DNA from: Facklamia lactis
Lineage (GTDB): Bacteria > Bacillota > Bacilli > Lactobacillales > Aerococcaceae
NCBI RefSeq assembly: GCF_015863205.1
Contig: NZ_JACBXQ010000004.1
Coordinates: 62,001 to 126,000, forward strand
Direction of reading: 5' to 3'
DNA length: 64,000 bases
Positions within the stretch are counted from its first letter, which is position 1, and every line of letters begins with the position of its first letter. Below are positions 1 to 9,273 of the stretch, one piece after another. The position numbers and the translations under genes were made by a program. The notes beneath the pieces are model-generated. The model ran no database searches and was not told the DNA's origin. It saw nothing but the letters and a program-made list of their open reading frames with translations.

Positions 1-2013
1 CGTTAAGCTTTGCAAGCTTACTAAACCTTCTACAGTATTAGGTAACGCAACAAAAATACCAAAAGAAGTAACAGAAGCAATCGTACCTTCAAAAATTTCT
101 CCAATTTTATCTTCCATATACTCTGCTTTTTTTAATGCATCTGTCTCACGTTCAGCTTCTACTGCTCGCCGCTCCATTTGAGATGAATGATTAGCAATAG
201 CAGGTAGCTTTTCTTCCCAACGTGAACGTTCCTTCTGGCTTAAACTTTTCTCTAAATAGTTAGATATTAAACGATGAACCATTAGATCTGGATAACGACG
301 AATTGGCGAAGTAAAATGCGTATAGTCTTCAGCTGCTAACCCAAAATGCCCTGCTGGATTTTCAGAATATTTTGCTTGCTGCATTGAGCGTAACATCATA
401 GTAGATACTACCTGTTCATATGGCTCACCCTTCACCGATTTTAAAGCTTCTTGAAGCTGTTTAGGATCTATTTCGGCAGTTTGACCACGTAAAACAATAC
501 CAAAACTGGTGATAAATTCAGCAAATCGATCCATTTTAGCCTCATCGGGCTGTTCGTGAATTCGATAGATAAAAGGGAAATCTCTTTGTAAATAAGTCTC
601 TGCTACTGTTTCATTTGCAGCGAGCATAAAGGACTCAATGAGACGTTCACCTGTAAAGCGCTCACGAAGTACAATATCAGTAGGATGCCCACTTTCATCG
701 ACTAAAACCTGAGCTTCTGGTGCATCAAAATCAAGAGCACCTCGACCTTTTCTCATCTGATATAAAACTTCATGAAGTTCAGCCATCTCATCAAGCATAG
801 GTGTAATTTCTTGATATTTCTCTCTTAATTCTTCATTTCCTTCTAAAATAGCATTAACATCTGAATAAGTCATCCGATAAGAAGAATGGATAACACTTTT
901 AAAAATCTCATGTTTCACCACTTGTCCCTTACCATCGATTACCATTTCACAAGAGAGCGTCAGACGATCTTCATGAGGGTGCAAAGAACAAATTCCATTT
1001 GACAATCGTTGGGGCAACATTGGAACCACTCGATCGGTTAAATAGACTGAGGTGCCTCTCTCGTACGCTTCTTGATCAATGGCCGATCCTTCTTTTACAT
1101 AATGAGACACATCTGCAATATGAACTCCTAGATGATATTCTCGATCCGAAACCTTTGTCAATGAAATAGCATCATCTAAATCTTTCGCATCTGCACCATC
1201 AATCGTAATAATAAGTTCATTTCGCAGATCTACCCGGCCCTTCATATCATCTGGATTGATCGTCTGACCAATATTTTCAGCCTCTGCTATTACCTGTTCA
1301 GGAAATTCGTGGGGGATCCCAAATTGAAATAAAATAGCTAAAATATCAACACCAGGTGCATCTTTATGGCCAATCTCTTTTGCCACTATCCCAACCATTT
1401 CATTAGGTGACTTATTCGTGGGGTACTCTGAAATCTTTACGATACATATCGTATGGTCTGCAGGATGAATACCATCAGGTCTGATAAAGATTTTTACCAA
1501 ATCAGAAAATTCTCCCTGAGGTTTTACATATCCTAGATAACCGCTCGTTTCCCGCTCGTTCTGATTATAAGCATAAAATTCCCCAACTAACTGATTCGCT
1601 TTTCTTTCCTGAATAGCAACAACTTGAGCTTCCGACCCTTTGCCTGTGTTTGCATCTACTTGCTTAATAATTCTAGCGATGACTGTATCTCCATCCAATG
1701 CTCCTCCATTTTTACCTCGAGGCACAAATAGATCGCTTTCTCCCTCTTGATGAGATATAAAACCATATCCTTTATCATTCGCTCGATAAATACCCGTTAT
1801 TTCCAAACTTTCAGTAAGGGCTTTAAATTGACCTTCAGATGTCAGCTGAATTTCGCCTACTCTTTCTAGAAAAGCAAGCGCTTTTACTAATCGTTTATAA
1901 TTTTTACTCCCCTTATAATTAAATCGGTGAGCAATCTGATCGACCTTAAAAGATTGATCTTTATTTTCTTGCAAAAAATGCAGCACTTCTCTTTCTAACT
2001 TTGACAAACTCAA
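1..2013 (-). CDS. rnr: Ribonuclease R, 3'-truncated by window edge
   Basis: Processive 3'-5' exoribonuclease that degrades structured RNA and takes part in tmRNA-linked quality control. The 671 visible residues run from an N-terminal winged-helix region through cold-shock-type OB folds to the RNB catalytic domain. The Mg-binding Asp cluster (GADAKDLDDAIS) lies near residue 275. The S1 domain has just begun (EGTIASVTSFGIFVALP) when the window ends; family members reach about 750-800 residues. I place the start at the TTG at 2011-2013 because AGGAGCT lies 7 bases upstream and the protein then begins SLSKLEREV. It follows the esterase gene by 23 bp, so the two are probably cotranscribed. In related genomes smpB usually follows; that would be outside the window. 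Confidence 0.96.
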   Translation of the reverse strand, partial: MSLSKLEREVLHFLQENKDQSFKVDQIAHRFNYKGSKNYKRLVKALAFLERVGEIQLTSEGQFKALTESLEITGIYRANDKGYGFISHQEGESDLFVPRGKNGGALDGDTVIARIIKQVDANTGKGSEAQVVAIQERKANQLVGEFYAYNQNERETSGYLGYVKPQGEFSDLVKIFIRPDGIHPADHTICIVKISEYPTNKSPNEMVGIVAKEIGHKDAPGVDILAILFQFGIPHEFPEQVIAEAENIGQTINPDDMKGRVDLRNELIITIDGADAKDLDDAISLTKVSDREYHLGVHIADVSHYVKEGSAIDQEAYERGTSVYLTDRVVPMLPQRLSNGICSLHPHEDRLTLSCEMVIDGKGQVVKHEIFKSVIHSSYRMTYSDVNAILEGNEELREKYQEITPMLDEMAELHEVLYQMRKGRGALDFDAPEAQVLVDESGHPTDIVLRERFTGERLIESFMLAANETVAETYLQRDFPFIYRIHEQPDEAKMDRFAEFITSFGIVLRGQTAEIDPKQLQEALKSVKGEPYEQVVSTMMLRSMQQAKYSENPAGHFGLAAEDYTHFTSPIRRYPDLMVHRLISNYLEKSLSQKERSRWEEKLPAIANHSSQMERRAVEAERETDALKKAEYMEDKIGEIFEGTIASVTSFGIFVALPNTVEGLVSLQSLT

Positions 2014-2036
2014 GCTACACAGCTCCTTTCTCTTTC

Positions 2037-2798
2037 CTAATAAGGATGGCATACCTGTTGAACAAAATCTAAAACAGATTGATCAAACTCATCTCGGTCA
2101 CGATTGGTTGGAATAGTATGAGTATTATCAGGAAAGTAGTGGAAATCAATCCGGGCATTTACTAAGTGATTTTGAAGCAGGTAAGCATCTTCTGGATTAA
2201 TTAGTTCATCCTCTCCTGATTGAGCAATATAGAAAGGAGTTTTAATATTGACCAGCCGTTCTTCAATACTCTTCTTAATCGTCTCTAATTCTTCCATTTG
2301 TTTCCAATGGCCTTTTAAAATATCTGAATACTCTGCTTGAAATTGCTCACTCTCTTTACGTAATTTAGCTAACAGTCCACCCAAGTTCATAAATGAGTCA
2401 GAAATATCTGTTAATTGCTCAGTGACGATAGGAGAATTAAAGACTCCTCCTCCAGACCCACTAAAGTCCGGTTCAGCCATAATGTCAGTCGCCATGACAC
2501 CTCCCATGGATAAACCAAATAATAATAAATGATCAAAATCTTGTTCAACCATCCAGTGATAAGCAGCATGCGCTTCTTCTTGCCAAATTTTCGGTGAATA
2601 TTTCAACACATTCTTTATATCATTCGTATCATGACCACTAAATAGCGGGACGAGTATCGTATACCCTTGACGGTTTAGTTTTCTTGCTAACAAGTTAACA
2701 TCGCGAGTTGTTCCAGTATATGCATGAAAAAGAATAATCCCAATATTCATTTCCTTCCCAGGCAAATATAATGCATTGTCAAACGGTGGTCTTGACAT
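2037..2798 (-). CDS. Alpha/beta-hydrolase carboxylesterase
   Basis: A 253-residue serine hydrolase of the Est30/monoacylglycerol-lipase type that commonly sits between secG and rnr in Gram-positives. The nucleophile elbow GLSMGG places the Ser near residue 97. The acid is probably the Asp in GEDELI (about 196) and the base the His in NTHTIP (about 228). The oxyanion region is near FHAYTGT. No signal peptide is seen, so it is cytoplasmic. An in-frame TTG precedes the ATG by one codon; I prefer the ATG at 2796-2798, which lies 7 bases after GGAG. Its physiological substrate (short-chain or acyl-glycerol esters) is unknown. A -10-like TACAAT lies at 2828-2833, but without a convincing -35 box. 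Confidence 0.9.
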   Translation of the reverse strand: MSRPPFDNALYLPGKEMNIGIILFHAYTGTTRDVNLLARKLNRQGYTILVPLFSGHDTNDIKNVLKYSPKIWQEEAHAAYHWMVEQDFDHLLLFGLSMGGVMATDIMAEPDFSGSGGGVFNSPIVTEQLTDISDSFMNLGGLLAKLRKESEQFQAEYSDILKGHWKQMEELETIKKSIEERLVNIKTPFYIAQSGEDELINPEDAYLLQNHLVNARIDFHYFPDNTHTIPTNRDRDEFDQSVLDFVQQVCHPY

Positions 2799-2887
2799 CA
2801 AATCACTCCTCTAAATCTATATACTCTATTGTAGCCTATTCAACAAACGAAAGAAAACATAACAATCAACATTCATAACAAAAAGAA

Positions 2888-2935
2888 CACCTAACAGCAC
2901 TAATGATCCAAGTCATCATGGTATGCCGTTAGGTG
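2888..2935 (-). terminator. Structured intrinsic terminator after secG
   Basis: On the minus strand the outer arms CACCTAAC and GTTAGGTG pair. A second inner hairpin (ATGAT...ATCAT) fills the loop, and a T-rich tract (TTCTTTTTGTT) follows. It lies just downstream of secG and separates it from the esterase gene. Confidence 0.75.
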
Positions 2936-2958
2936 GTTTCCTATATATTTATAATAAA

Positions 2959-3192
2959 TTATTTAGCTGACAAATAGGCTAGAGCAATTGTTAATACAAA
3001 AAACAAGATCCCTAAAACGGTCGTTGCTCGTATCAAGAATGCTTCAAAACCACGTGCTTTTTGCTTCACTGTCCCATCATCTCCACCACCGGTTAAAGTA
3101 GATGCTGCATTACTTTTCGACGGTTGCATAACAACAAATAAAATAATCATAATGGATACAATTACTAAAGCAACTAACAAGGCATTATACAC
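2959..3192 (-). CDS. secG: Preprotein translocase subunit SecG
   Basis: Small auxiliary subunit of the SecYEG protein-export channel in the cytoplasmic membrane. The 77-residue product has two hydrophobic segments (about residues 2-24 and 51-75) around a Gly/Asn-rich loop (STLTGGGDD), the family layout and length. The frame is open upstream for another 44 codons, but I place the start at the GTG at 3190-3192. GGGGAGG precedes it at proper distance, and the protein then starts (M)YNALLVAL as in other SecG proteins. The upstream extension is polar and unlike any SecG. It has its own promoter and terminator. Confidence 0.94.
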   Translation of the reverse strand: MYNALLVALVIVSIMIILFVVMQPSKSNAASTLTGGGDDGTVKQKARGFEAFLIRATTVLGILFFVLTIALAYLSAK

Positions 3193-3226
3193 GTTAAGTC
3201 CTCCCCTTACTTTGACTATCTCATTG

Positions 3227-3255
3227 ATTATATCATAATAAATAGAGATATGCGA
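3227..3255 (-). promoter_or_regulatory. Predicted extended -10 promoter of secG
   Basis: Minus strand: TGATATAAT, an extended -10 whose TATAAT is at 3227-3232. A weak -35 TCGCAT (3250-3255) lies 17 bases upstream. It sits 35 bp before the secG start. The same -35 hexamer and spacing recur at ptsH. Confidence 0.6.
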
Positions 3256-3414
3256 TCCTATTTCCAACTTCGGAAACTTACTATTTAAATACGATTTCTT
3301 TTCATAACCGTTTCTTACTTTCATTTACAGCTCTGTAAAAACTTTTATATTCGTTAACCCATAAAGGTGCAACCCCACCCATTTGAAAAGAATACAAGCG
3401 GGCGAAACGTCCAA

Positions 3415-4548
3415 CTAACTCTGCTGAACTTGTTTTCTTTGTCGCCTTAAATTAGACGCTTGACGAATCTCTTCTTTGGTACGTGGTCGTCCTTTTTCCC
3501 GCTTTTTACGTTCATATTGAGATCGTAACTGACCACAGGCTGCTTCTATATCCGTTCCATGTTCTTTTCTCACTACACAATTCACTTTGTTTTTCATTAG
3601 AATATCAAAAAACTTAGCAATATTCTCGGCACTAGATCGTTCAAAGGAGTTTTCTAGCACTGGATTATAGGGGATTAAATTAACATAAGATAATTTTAAC
3701 ATCGGCTTTAATAAAGCTACCAGTTCTTTTGCATGTTGAGGGGTGTCATTCACACCATCAATCATAATGTATTCAAAAGTAACCCGACGGTTAGTTATTT
3801 CAATATACTCATAAATAGCTGCAAATAATTCTTCAATAGGATACTCACGATTAATCTTCATAATAGAAGACCGTGTTTCATTATTCGGGGCATGTAAAGA
3901 GACTGCAAGGTTAACTTGAATACCTTCCCGTGCAAACTGACGGATTTTAGGCGCTAAGCCTGAAGTTGAAACGGTAATATGTCTCGCTCCAATTGCCAAA
4001 CCTTTATCTGAATTTACTATTCTCAAGAAATTCATGACATTCTCATAGTTATCAAAAGGTTCTCCTATGCCCATCACAACAATGTGACTAACTTTAGTAC
4101 CAGGCTCATGTTGGTCTAAGTATCGTTGAATAAACATGATCTGTGCCACAATTTCTCCCGTTTCAAGATCTCTTACTTTAGGGATAAGCCCAGAAGCACA
4201 GAATTTACATCCAATATTACAGCCAATCTGCGTAGTGACACAAACTGAAACTCCGTAATGATGGTACATAAGCACGGTCTCAATCATTGCATGGTCATGT
4301 AATTCAAATAAAAATTTTGTTGTTTTATCTTGGGCTCTCTGGACGATTTCTGTCTTTAAAGGAGAAAAAACGAAATTTTCAGATAGGGGTTGAAGAATTT
4401 TTTTGGGAATATTCGTCATTTCTTCAAAAGATCCTACATGCTGCCGATAAAGCCACTGCCAGATTTGGTCTGCTCGATAGTTTTTTTCTCCTTGAGCAAT
4501 CATCCAATCTTTCAAATCTTCTTGGGTTAAACTATAGATTGATTTCAA
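3415..4548 (-). CDS. rlmN: Dual-specificity RNA methyltransferase RlmN
   Basis: Radical-SAM enzyme that methylates C2 of A2503 in 23S rRNA and A37 in some tRNAs. The 4Fe-4S cluster motif CNIGCKFC supplies Cys110, Cys114 and Cys117. The S-adenosylmethionine-binding GIGEPFDN follows, and the resolving Cys is probably in EAACGQL near residue 338. Length 377 is slightly above the usual 340-370 because of a basic C-terminal tail rich in Arg and Lys. The start is a TTG (4546-4548) preceded by AAAGGAAG. It stands alone; secG downstream has its own promoter. Confidence 0.97.
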   Translation of the reverse strand: MKSIYSLTQEDLKDWMIAQGEKNYRADQIWQWLYRQHVGSFEEMTNIPKKILQPLSENFVFSPLKTEIVQRAQDKTTKFLFELHDHAMIETVLMYHHYGVSVCVTTQIGCNIGCKFCASGLIPKVRDLETGEIVAQIMFIQRYLDQHEPGTKVSHIVVMGIGEPFDNYENVMNFLRIVNSDKGLAIGARHITVSTSGLAPKIRQFAREGIQVNLAVSLHAPNNETRSSIMKINREYPIEELFAAIYEYIEITNRRVTFEYIMIDGVNDTPQHAKELVALLKPMLKLSYVNLIPYNPVLENSFERSSAENIAKFFDILMKNKVNCVVRKEHGTDIEAACGQLRSQYERKKREKGRPRTKEEIRQASNLRRQRKQVQQS

Positions 4549-4700
4549 ACAAGTCTTCCTTTCTCTCGACCTTGATACTCAATCAGTTTAGCACAAGAAA
4601 ATTTACTTGTCTGTAATAGATTTTAGTCCATCCCTCTCTAGACACCCTCAGTCTATTGAGATACTCTTCATAGAACTTTCAATACGGCATCCTTCATCCT

Positions 4701-5987
4701 TTATTCATAAGAATAAACAACTTCTCCTTGATAGATAGTGTGTATAATACGGCTCGTCAATTTCCAACCAATAAAAGGCGTATTTTTTGATTTTGAAAGA
4801 AGGTCTGAGGCCTGTATTTTAGATTCCGCCTTAAGATCAATGATAACTAAATCTGCTATTGATCCTATTTCAATTTGACTACTTTCTAAATTAAAAATTC
4901 GTGCCGGGAGAATAGTTAGCCAATTAATTAATTGCTCTAAAGTAAAGATTCCTTTTAGAACAAAATGAGTATACAGGAGCGGAAACGCTAATTCCGATCC
5001 AATAATTCCAAAAGGTGCCTGTAACATCGTTTGATTTTTTTCTTGCTCCGTGTGGGGAGCATGGTCTGTTGCGATACAGTCAATCGTTCCATCTAATAAG
5101 CCCTCAATTAAGGCTTGGCGATCTTTTTCTCCTCTAAGAGGGGGATTCATCTTCCAATTACCATTATCCGAAGGAATATCTTCATCACAAAGTATTAAAT
5201 GGTGAGGACATACTTCGCACGTTACGTTCACACCTTTTGCCTTAGCCGCTCTAACTACTTCTACACTTTCTTTGGTTGAAACATGACAAACATGGTAATG
5301 ACAACCTGCCTCATTTGCAAGCGCACAATCACGAGCAATTTGACTGGATTCAGTTACAGATGCAATACCAGGCAAATGGAGTTCCTTTGCTCGTCGTCCT
5401 GCATGCATCACTCCACCGTGAAGCAAAGAATTATCCTCAGTATGAGCCACTAAAGGCCGATTTACTTGACGAGCTTCATTCATCGCTTCAAACATTAAGC
5501 CCGCAGATTGCACTCCTAAACCATCATTAGTAAAAGCAATAGCTCCTGCTCCTACCATCTCTTCAAAATCTACTAAATCTGTCTCGGAAACCAAACCTTT
5601 AGAAATAGGTGAATATTGATGCACTTTAATACATGCCTCATCTTGGTTTAATTCTGACATTGTCTGCATACGCTCTACTGTATCAGGAACAGGATTTAAA
5701 TTAGGCATGGCACAGACTTGTGTAAAACCACCTTTTGCTGCTGCCAAGCTCCCAGTTTCGATCGTTTCTTTTGCCTCACCTCCCGGTTGTCTAAAATGAA
5801 CGTGTAAGTCAATAAATCCTGGACTAAGTAATCCCCTCTGACCGTCTATCACCTGAATATCGGCCCCTGCTAGAAACGAACTAAGCGATTCCCCCATCAA
5901 GATGATGCGTTCTTTCTCTATTAGCAGTTCAATAGGTTGAAAGGAGCCGGCCCGATTGAGATAGTTAACATTTTTGATTAATAACAT
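4701..5987 (-). CDS. pyrC: Dihydroorotase
   Basis: Zinc amidohydrolase that cyclises N-carbamoyl-L-aspartate to dihydroorotate, the third step of UMP synthesis. The metal site motif DLHVHFRQPGG puts His62 and His64 near the N-terminus. Later metal ligands lie in the AHTEDN and CHVST segments, and DHAPHT carries the catalytic Asp. The 428 residues fit class I dihydroorotases of Firmicutes. It is the last gene of pyrDBC, starting 8 bp after pyrB with an AGTAGGTG ribosome site. Confidence 0.97.
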   Translation of the reverse strand: MLLIKNVNYLNRAGSFQPIELLIEKERIILMGESLSSFLAGADIQVIDGQRGLLSPGFIDLHVHFRQPGGEAKETIETGSLAAAKGGFTQVCAMPNLNPVPDTVERMQTMSELNQDEACIKVHQYSPISKGLVSETDLVDFEEMVGAGAIAFTNDGLGVQSAGLMFEAMNEARQVNRPLVAHTEDNSLLHGGVMHAGRRAKELHLPGIASVTESSQIARDCALANEAGCHYHVCHVSTKESVEVVRAAKAKGVNVTCEVCPHHLILCDEDIPSDNGNWKMNPPLRGEKDRQALIEGLLDGTIDCIATDHAPHTEQEKNQTMLQAPFGIIGSELAFPLLYTHFVLKGIFTLEQLINWLTILPARIFNLESSQIEIGSIADLVIIDLKAESKIQASDLLSKSKNTPFIGWKLTSRIIHTIYQGEVVYSYE

Positions 5988-5995
5988 TTTTTCAC

Positions 5996-6916
5996 CTACT
6001 TCCCATTCATAACAGCTTCTAAAATCGACATCCGCATAAAGACTCCATTTTTCATTTGTTCAGCGATAATCGAGTGTGGTGACATGACCAATTCATCTGC
6101 AATCTCAACTCCCCGATTCACGGGAGCAGGATGCATTATAATAGCGTGTTCTTGTAAACGATCGGCTCTCTCAATATTTAATCCATATAAACGATGATAG
6201 GTTTCAGCATCAAAGGAATCTACTTGATCATGGCGTTCCAATTGAACACGTAATAACATTAATACATCCACCTGACTCATCAATTCATCTATCGGCAAAT
6301 ATTCGCCATAGCGATCAAAATCTTCCTCATACCATTCACGAGGTCCAGAAAAATATAATTTCGCTCCTAAACGGGCTAAGATTTCGGCATTAGAGTGAGC
6401 AACACGAGAATGAATTAAATCTCCAACAATCGCTACTTTTAAACCTATGAATCGATGAAAGCATTCATACATTGACATTAGATCTAGCATAGACTGAGTA
6501 GGATGCTGAGCAGCTCCATCCCCTCCATTTATAATCGAGAGGGTAAGGTGTGGCGAAGTGATCAACTCTTCGTAATAATTCTCTTCACAGGTTCGAACTA
6601 CTACCGTATCCACCCCCAACGCTTCAAGAGTAATCAATGTATCCAAGAGTGTCTCCCCCTTAGATACCGAAGATGATTTAGCATCAAAAGAAAGCACAGG
6701 CATTCCTAATTTCTTCTCAGCCATTTCAAAACTTAAATGAGTACGAGTCGAATTCTCAAGAAAAACATTTGACACAAAGTGTCCGGGATATTGCGGTAAT
6801 AGAGACCGATCCATCTTCTTAAATTCAATAGCTCGATGGATTAATTTCATAACCATTCCTGAATTAAGTTTCTTAGTAGAGACGAAGTGTTTAAAAATTA
6901 AATTATGGTTACTCAT
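5996..6916 (-). CDS. pyrB: Aspartate carbamoyltransferase, catalytic chain
   Basis: Transfers carbamoyl from carbamoyl phosphate to aspartate, the committed step of pyrimidine synthesis. The carbamoyl-phosphate loop STRTH occupies residues 56-60, and the HPTQ motif lies near 137 (HPTQSMLDL). Aspartate contacts are expected in the MLLRVQLER region. At 306 residues it is an ordinary catalytic subunit; no pyrI regulatory subunit is nearby, as usual in Gram-positives. It starts 5 bp after pyrD, and its GAGGAG ribosome site overlaps the pyrD stop codon, suggesting coupled translation. Confidence 0.97.
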   Translation of the reverse strand: MSNHNLIFKHFVSTKKLNSGMVMKLIHRAIEFKKMDRSLLPQYPGHFVSNVFLENSTRTHLSFEMAEKKLGMPVLSFDAKSSSVSKGETLLDTLITLEALGVDTVVVRTCEENYYEELITSPHLTLSIINGGDGAAQHPTQSMLDLMSMYECFHRFIGLKVAIVGDLIHSRVAHSNAEILARLGAKLYFSGPREWYEEDFDRYGEYLPIDELMSQVDVLMLLRVQLERHDQVDSFDAETYHRLYGLNIERADRLQEHAIIMHPAPVNRGVEIADELVMSPHSIIAEQMKNGVFMRMSILEAVMNGK

Positions 6917-6921
6917 TTCTT

Positions 6922-7845
6922 CTACTCCTCAATATATTTTAATTGACCACGAAATGAATGAATAGTATCGTAACCCTTCTCTGCCATAATTTGAGATAAT
7001 TCTTGTCCCACCCACTCAAAAATTTCGGGACCTTCATAGGCTAAAGCGGTTCCTATTTGCACCATTGAAGCTCCACATAATATATGTTCAAAAGCATCTT
7101 GACCGGTCACAATACCACCTGTTCCTATAATCGCAATAGAAGAATTCAGACGTTGATAGAAGGCATGGACATTTGCTAAAGCTGTTGCTTTAATGGCACT
7201 TCCTCCAATCCCTCCAAATCCTTGTTTAGGCTTTAAAACAACCGTTTCATCCTTAATCCACAGACCATTCCCAATTGAATTTATTGTATTAACAAATGCT
7301 AAAGGATAATCATTCAGAATCATCGCAACTTTGTCAAAATGAACCAGATCAAAATAAGGAGGTAATTTAACCCCTAGAGGCTTTGTAAAAAAAGAATATA
7401 CTCGGTCTAAGATCTCGCGCATTAATTCAAAATCATAAGCTGTTTGTGGTTTGCCTACCACATTCGGACATGATAAATTCAGTTCGGTTAAGCCCTTAAA
7501 GTTGGATTTTTCCACCTTCAATAGAACTTCAAAAATTTCTTCCTTTGATAAACCTGATACAGATAAAAAGACATTCTTTCGTTCCAATAATTCTAAATAA
7601 TCTAGATAGTAATCGATTCCTTGATTGGGTAATCCCATCGAATTTATCGAAGCGTCCAGATGCGAAACAAAACGAGGTTCAGGATTCCCTTTCCTTTCTT
7701 GAGACGTAGCAGTTTTGGTTACAAAACTACCTGCTTTTGAATTGAGTAACCCATCCAATTCTTCTCTAAATTGACAATGAACTCCAGCTGCATTCATTAA
7801 ACATGTTTCAAATTTATAATCAGCAATTTCAGTTGATAAATTCAT
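6922..7845 (-). CDS. pyrD: Dihydroorotate dehydrogenase, class 1A (fumarate type)
   Basis: FMN enzyme oxidising dihydroorotate to orotate. The active-site stretch NLSCPNV with catalytic Cys126, followed by [10 protein letters not shown], is typical of the cytosolic class 1A enzymes that use fumarate and are common in lactic acid bacteria. No pyrK (needed by class 1B) is nearby. The ATG follows a GGAGGC ribosome site. It heads pyrDBC behind a roughly 164-base leader containing a terminator, so expression is probably set by attenuation. The other pyrimidine genes (pyrR, pyrP, carAB, pyrE, pyrF) are not in the window. Confidence 0.96.
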   Translation of the reverse strand: MNLSTEIADYKFETCLMNAAGVHCQFREELDGLLNSKAGSFVTKTATSQERKGNPEPRFVSHLDASINSMGLPNQGIDYYLDYLELLERKNVFLSVSGLSKEEIFEVLLKVEKSNFKGLTELNLSCPNVVGKPQTAYDFELMREILDRVYSFFTKPLGVKLPPYFDLVHFDKVAMILNDYPLAFVNTINSIGNGLWIKDETVVLKPKQGFGGIGGSAIKATALANVHAFYQRLNSSIAIIGTGGIVTGQDAFEHILCGASMVQIGTALAYEGPEIFEWVGQELSQIMAEKGYDTIHSFRGQLKYIEE

Positions 7846-7884
7846 CGATATAGCCTCCTTCTATTAACCAGAATATCTACGACA

Positions 7885-7918
7885 CAAAAAAACAGGTCAG
7901 CAACCGTCGTTACTGACC
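7885..7918 (-). terminator. Intrinsic attenuator in the pyr leader
   Basis: Minus strand: a 10-bp stem (GGTCAGTAAC pairing with GTTGCTGACC, one G-U pair), a 4-base loop and a run of seven T. It lies between the pyr promoter and pyrD, so it must be read through for expression. AACCGT at 7988-7993 could pair with ACGGTT inside the stem (7902-7907) as a weak antiterminator. Confidence 0.85.
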
Positions 7919-7980
7919 CATTTATATATAAAAGAAAGCAAGCCAAAATACAGACTTGTCCATTCATATCTTTCATGCAT
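7897..7980 (-). CDS. Possible pyr leader peptide (27 codons)
   Basis: A short frame in the pyr leader starts with ATG at 7978-7980 and ends with TGA at 7897-7899, inside the 3' arm of the attenuator hairpin. A ribosome reaching its stop would cover the terminator. A second frame (ATG at 7967) encodes 41 codons and overlaps the pyrD start as ATGA. Both have only weak ribosome sites. The RNA just upstream of the hairpin is U-rich. Coding status is inference from geometry, by analogy with the pyrBI leader of enterobacteria. Confidence 0.3.
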   Translation of the reverse strand: MHERYEWTSLYFGLLSFIYKWVSNDGC

Positions 7981-8015
7981 CTCGTACACGGTTAAAGACA
8001 TCTAAAATTTAATTC

Positions 8016-8044
8016 ATTCTAGCTTGACTCTGTGACCTTGTCAA
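8016..8044 (-). promoter_or_regulatory. Strong sigma-A promoter of pyrDBC
   Basis: Minus strand: TTGACA (8039-8044), a 17-base spacer and TAGAAT (8016-8021). Transcription would start near 8009, giving a leader of about 164 bases before pyrD. Confidence 0.85.
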
Positions 8045-8074
8045 GTAAAATTTTATCGAAAATAATTTCCTCCC

Positions 8075-8103
8075 TTTTAAAAGTCATCAGGTAGGAGTAT
8101 AAT
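8075..8103 (+). promoter_or_regulatory. Possible promoter of mnmH
   Basis: A perfect TATAAT (8098-8103) with a weak TTTTAA 17 bases upstream, 33 bp before the mnmH start and divergent from the pyr promoter. Confidence 0.45.
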
Positions 8104-8135
8104 TATCAGTTAAATTGATAAACAAAGGTGATTTA

Positions 8136-9158
8136 ATGAAATATATTATAAATATGGAGGATGCTTACCAGCTGGATAACCCGCTCTTTATTGACGTTAG
8201 GACCCCTCAAGAATATCTTGCTGGGAAAATACTCGATGCGATTAACCTCCCTGTCCTTGATGACCTTTCTCATCAAGAAGTCGGCGAATTATACAAACAA
8301 ACTGGGCCTCAGGCCGCTAAAAAAAGAGGCATTCTTTATATGAGCCAAAATTTACCAGAATATTTCGATAAAGTTCAAGAACTCTGTCAAAGTCATAGTC
8401 TTATCTTTTACTGCAAGTCTGGTGGTTATCGTTCTTCATCAATCTTTGGCTTATTAAGGGGATTGGGAGAATCCGTCTACCAGCTAGAAGGGGGTTATAA
8501 AGCATATCGACAATGGCTACTTCAAAAATTTAATGTTCTTCCGCAACAATTTAATTTCATCTCTCTCGATGGGATGACCGGTACGGGTAAAACAGAAATC
8601 CTACACTATTTAGAAAAATTAGGTGCTCAAGTACTCGACTTAGAAGGCTTAGCGAATCATCGAGGATCACATTTTGGTCAAATTGGACTTGGAGACCAGC
8701 CTAGCCAAAAAGATTACGAAGCACGGCTTATTCATAAGTTACTATCTTTTCAACAACCTTTAATATTTGTCGAAGGAGAAAGTGCTTCTATTGGAAAAGT
8801 GCACACTCCAAAGAAGCTGTATGATGCCTACAAATCTTCTCCTCACCAAGTCTATATTGATTCACCCCTTCATTTACGAATAAAAAGAATTAAGGAAGAC
8901 TATATCAATGAAGACAGCTCCCAAAAAACATTAGAAATTTTAACGACTATCCATAATATGAACAAAATCAGTCAGGAAAGACGAGATACCTATATTGAAC
9001 TCATGCATCATCACAATTACGAAGTGGTGATTAAAGATTTAATTCTCACCTATTATGACCAACATTACACTCTTAAAAATAAAGAATTTGAACACACACT
9101 TAACAATTTAGATTCTTTGGATACAGCTCGCCGCCTCATTCGTCTCTATCTTCAATAA
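8136..9158 (+). CDS. mnmH: tRNA 2-selenouridine synthase (SelU/YbbB)
   Basis: Converts 2-thiouridine at the wobble position of certain tRNAs to 2-selenouridine, by geranylation and then selenophosphate-dependent exchange. The N-terminal rhodanese domain (residues 1-130) carries the active-site loop YCKSGGYRS with Cys93 and the family signature GGYKAYR near 119-125. The C-terminal P-loop domain has GMTGTGKT at 146-153. Length 340 fits the family. I use the ATG at 8136, which follows AAAGGTGAT; an in-frame ATG 7 codons upstream lacks a ribosome site. It appears monocistronic. Selenation needs selenophosphate from SelD, and no selD is in the window; an FAD protein of the type fused to SelD lies 1.2 kb downstream. 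Confidence 0.93.
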   Translation: MKYIINMEDAYQLDNPLFIDVRTPQEYLAGKILDAINLPVLDDLSHQEVGELYKQTGPQAAKKRGILYMSQNLPEYFDKVQELCQSHSLIFYCKSGGYRSSSIFGLLRGLGESVYQLEGGYKAYRQWLLQKFNVLPQQFNFISLDGMTGTGKTEILHYLEKLGAQVLDLEGLANHRGSHFGQIGLGDQPSQKDYEARLIHKLLSFQQPLIFVEGESASIGKVHTPKKLYDAYKSSPHQVYIDSPLHLRIKRIKEDYINEDSSQKTLEILTTIHNMNKISQERRDTYIELMHHHNYEVVIKDLILTYYDQHYTLKNKEFEHTLNNLDSLDTARRLIRLYLQ

Positions 9159-9273
9159 AGTCAAAGCAATCCATCCCGATGATTATCCTGCTACTTAGGA
9201 TCCCATTGATATATAGTACAATTCGTGAACCATTTAAGCTATAATAGTACTATCAAGAATAAGGAGTGGTCGA

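Noticed and set aside
2959-3324. 121-residue version of SecG
   Set aside because: The upstream extension is polar, overlaps the promoter -10, and SecG proteins start at the GTG marked by GGGGAGG.
3325-3414. tRNA or tmRNA between secG and rlmN
   Set aside because: The GC-richer bases near 3365-3410 suggested an RNA gene, but no cloverleaf, T-loop or CCA-adjacent stem could be formed.
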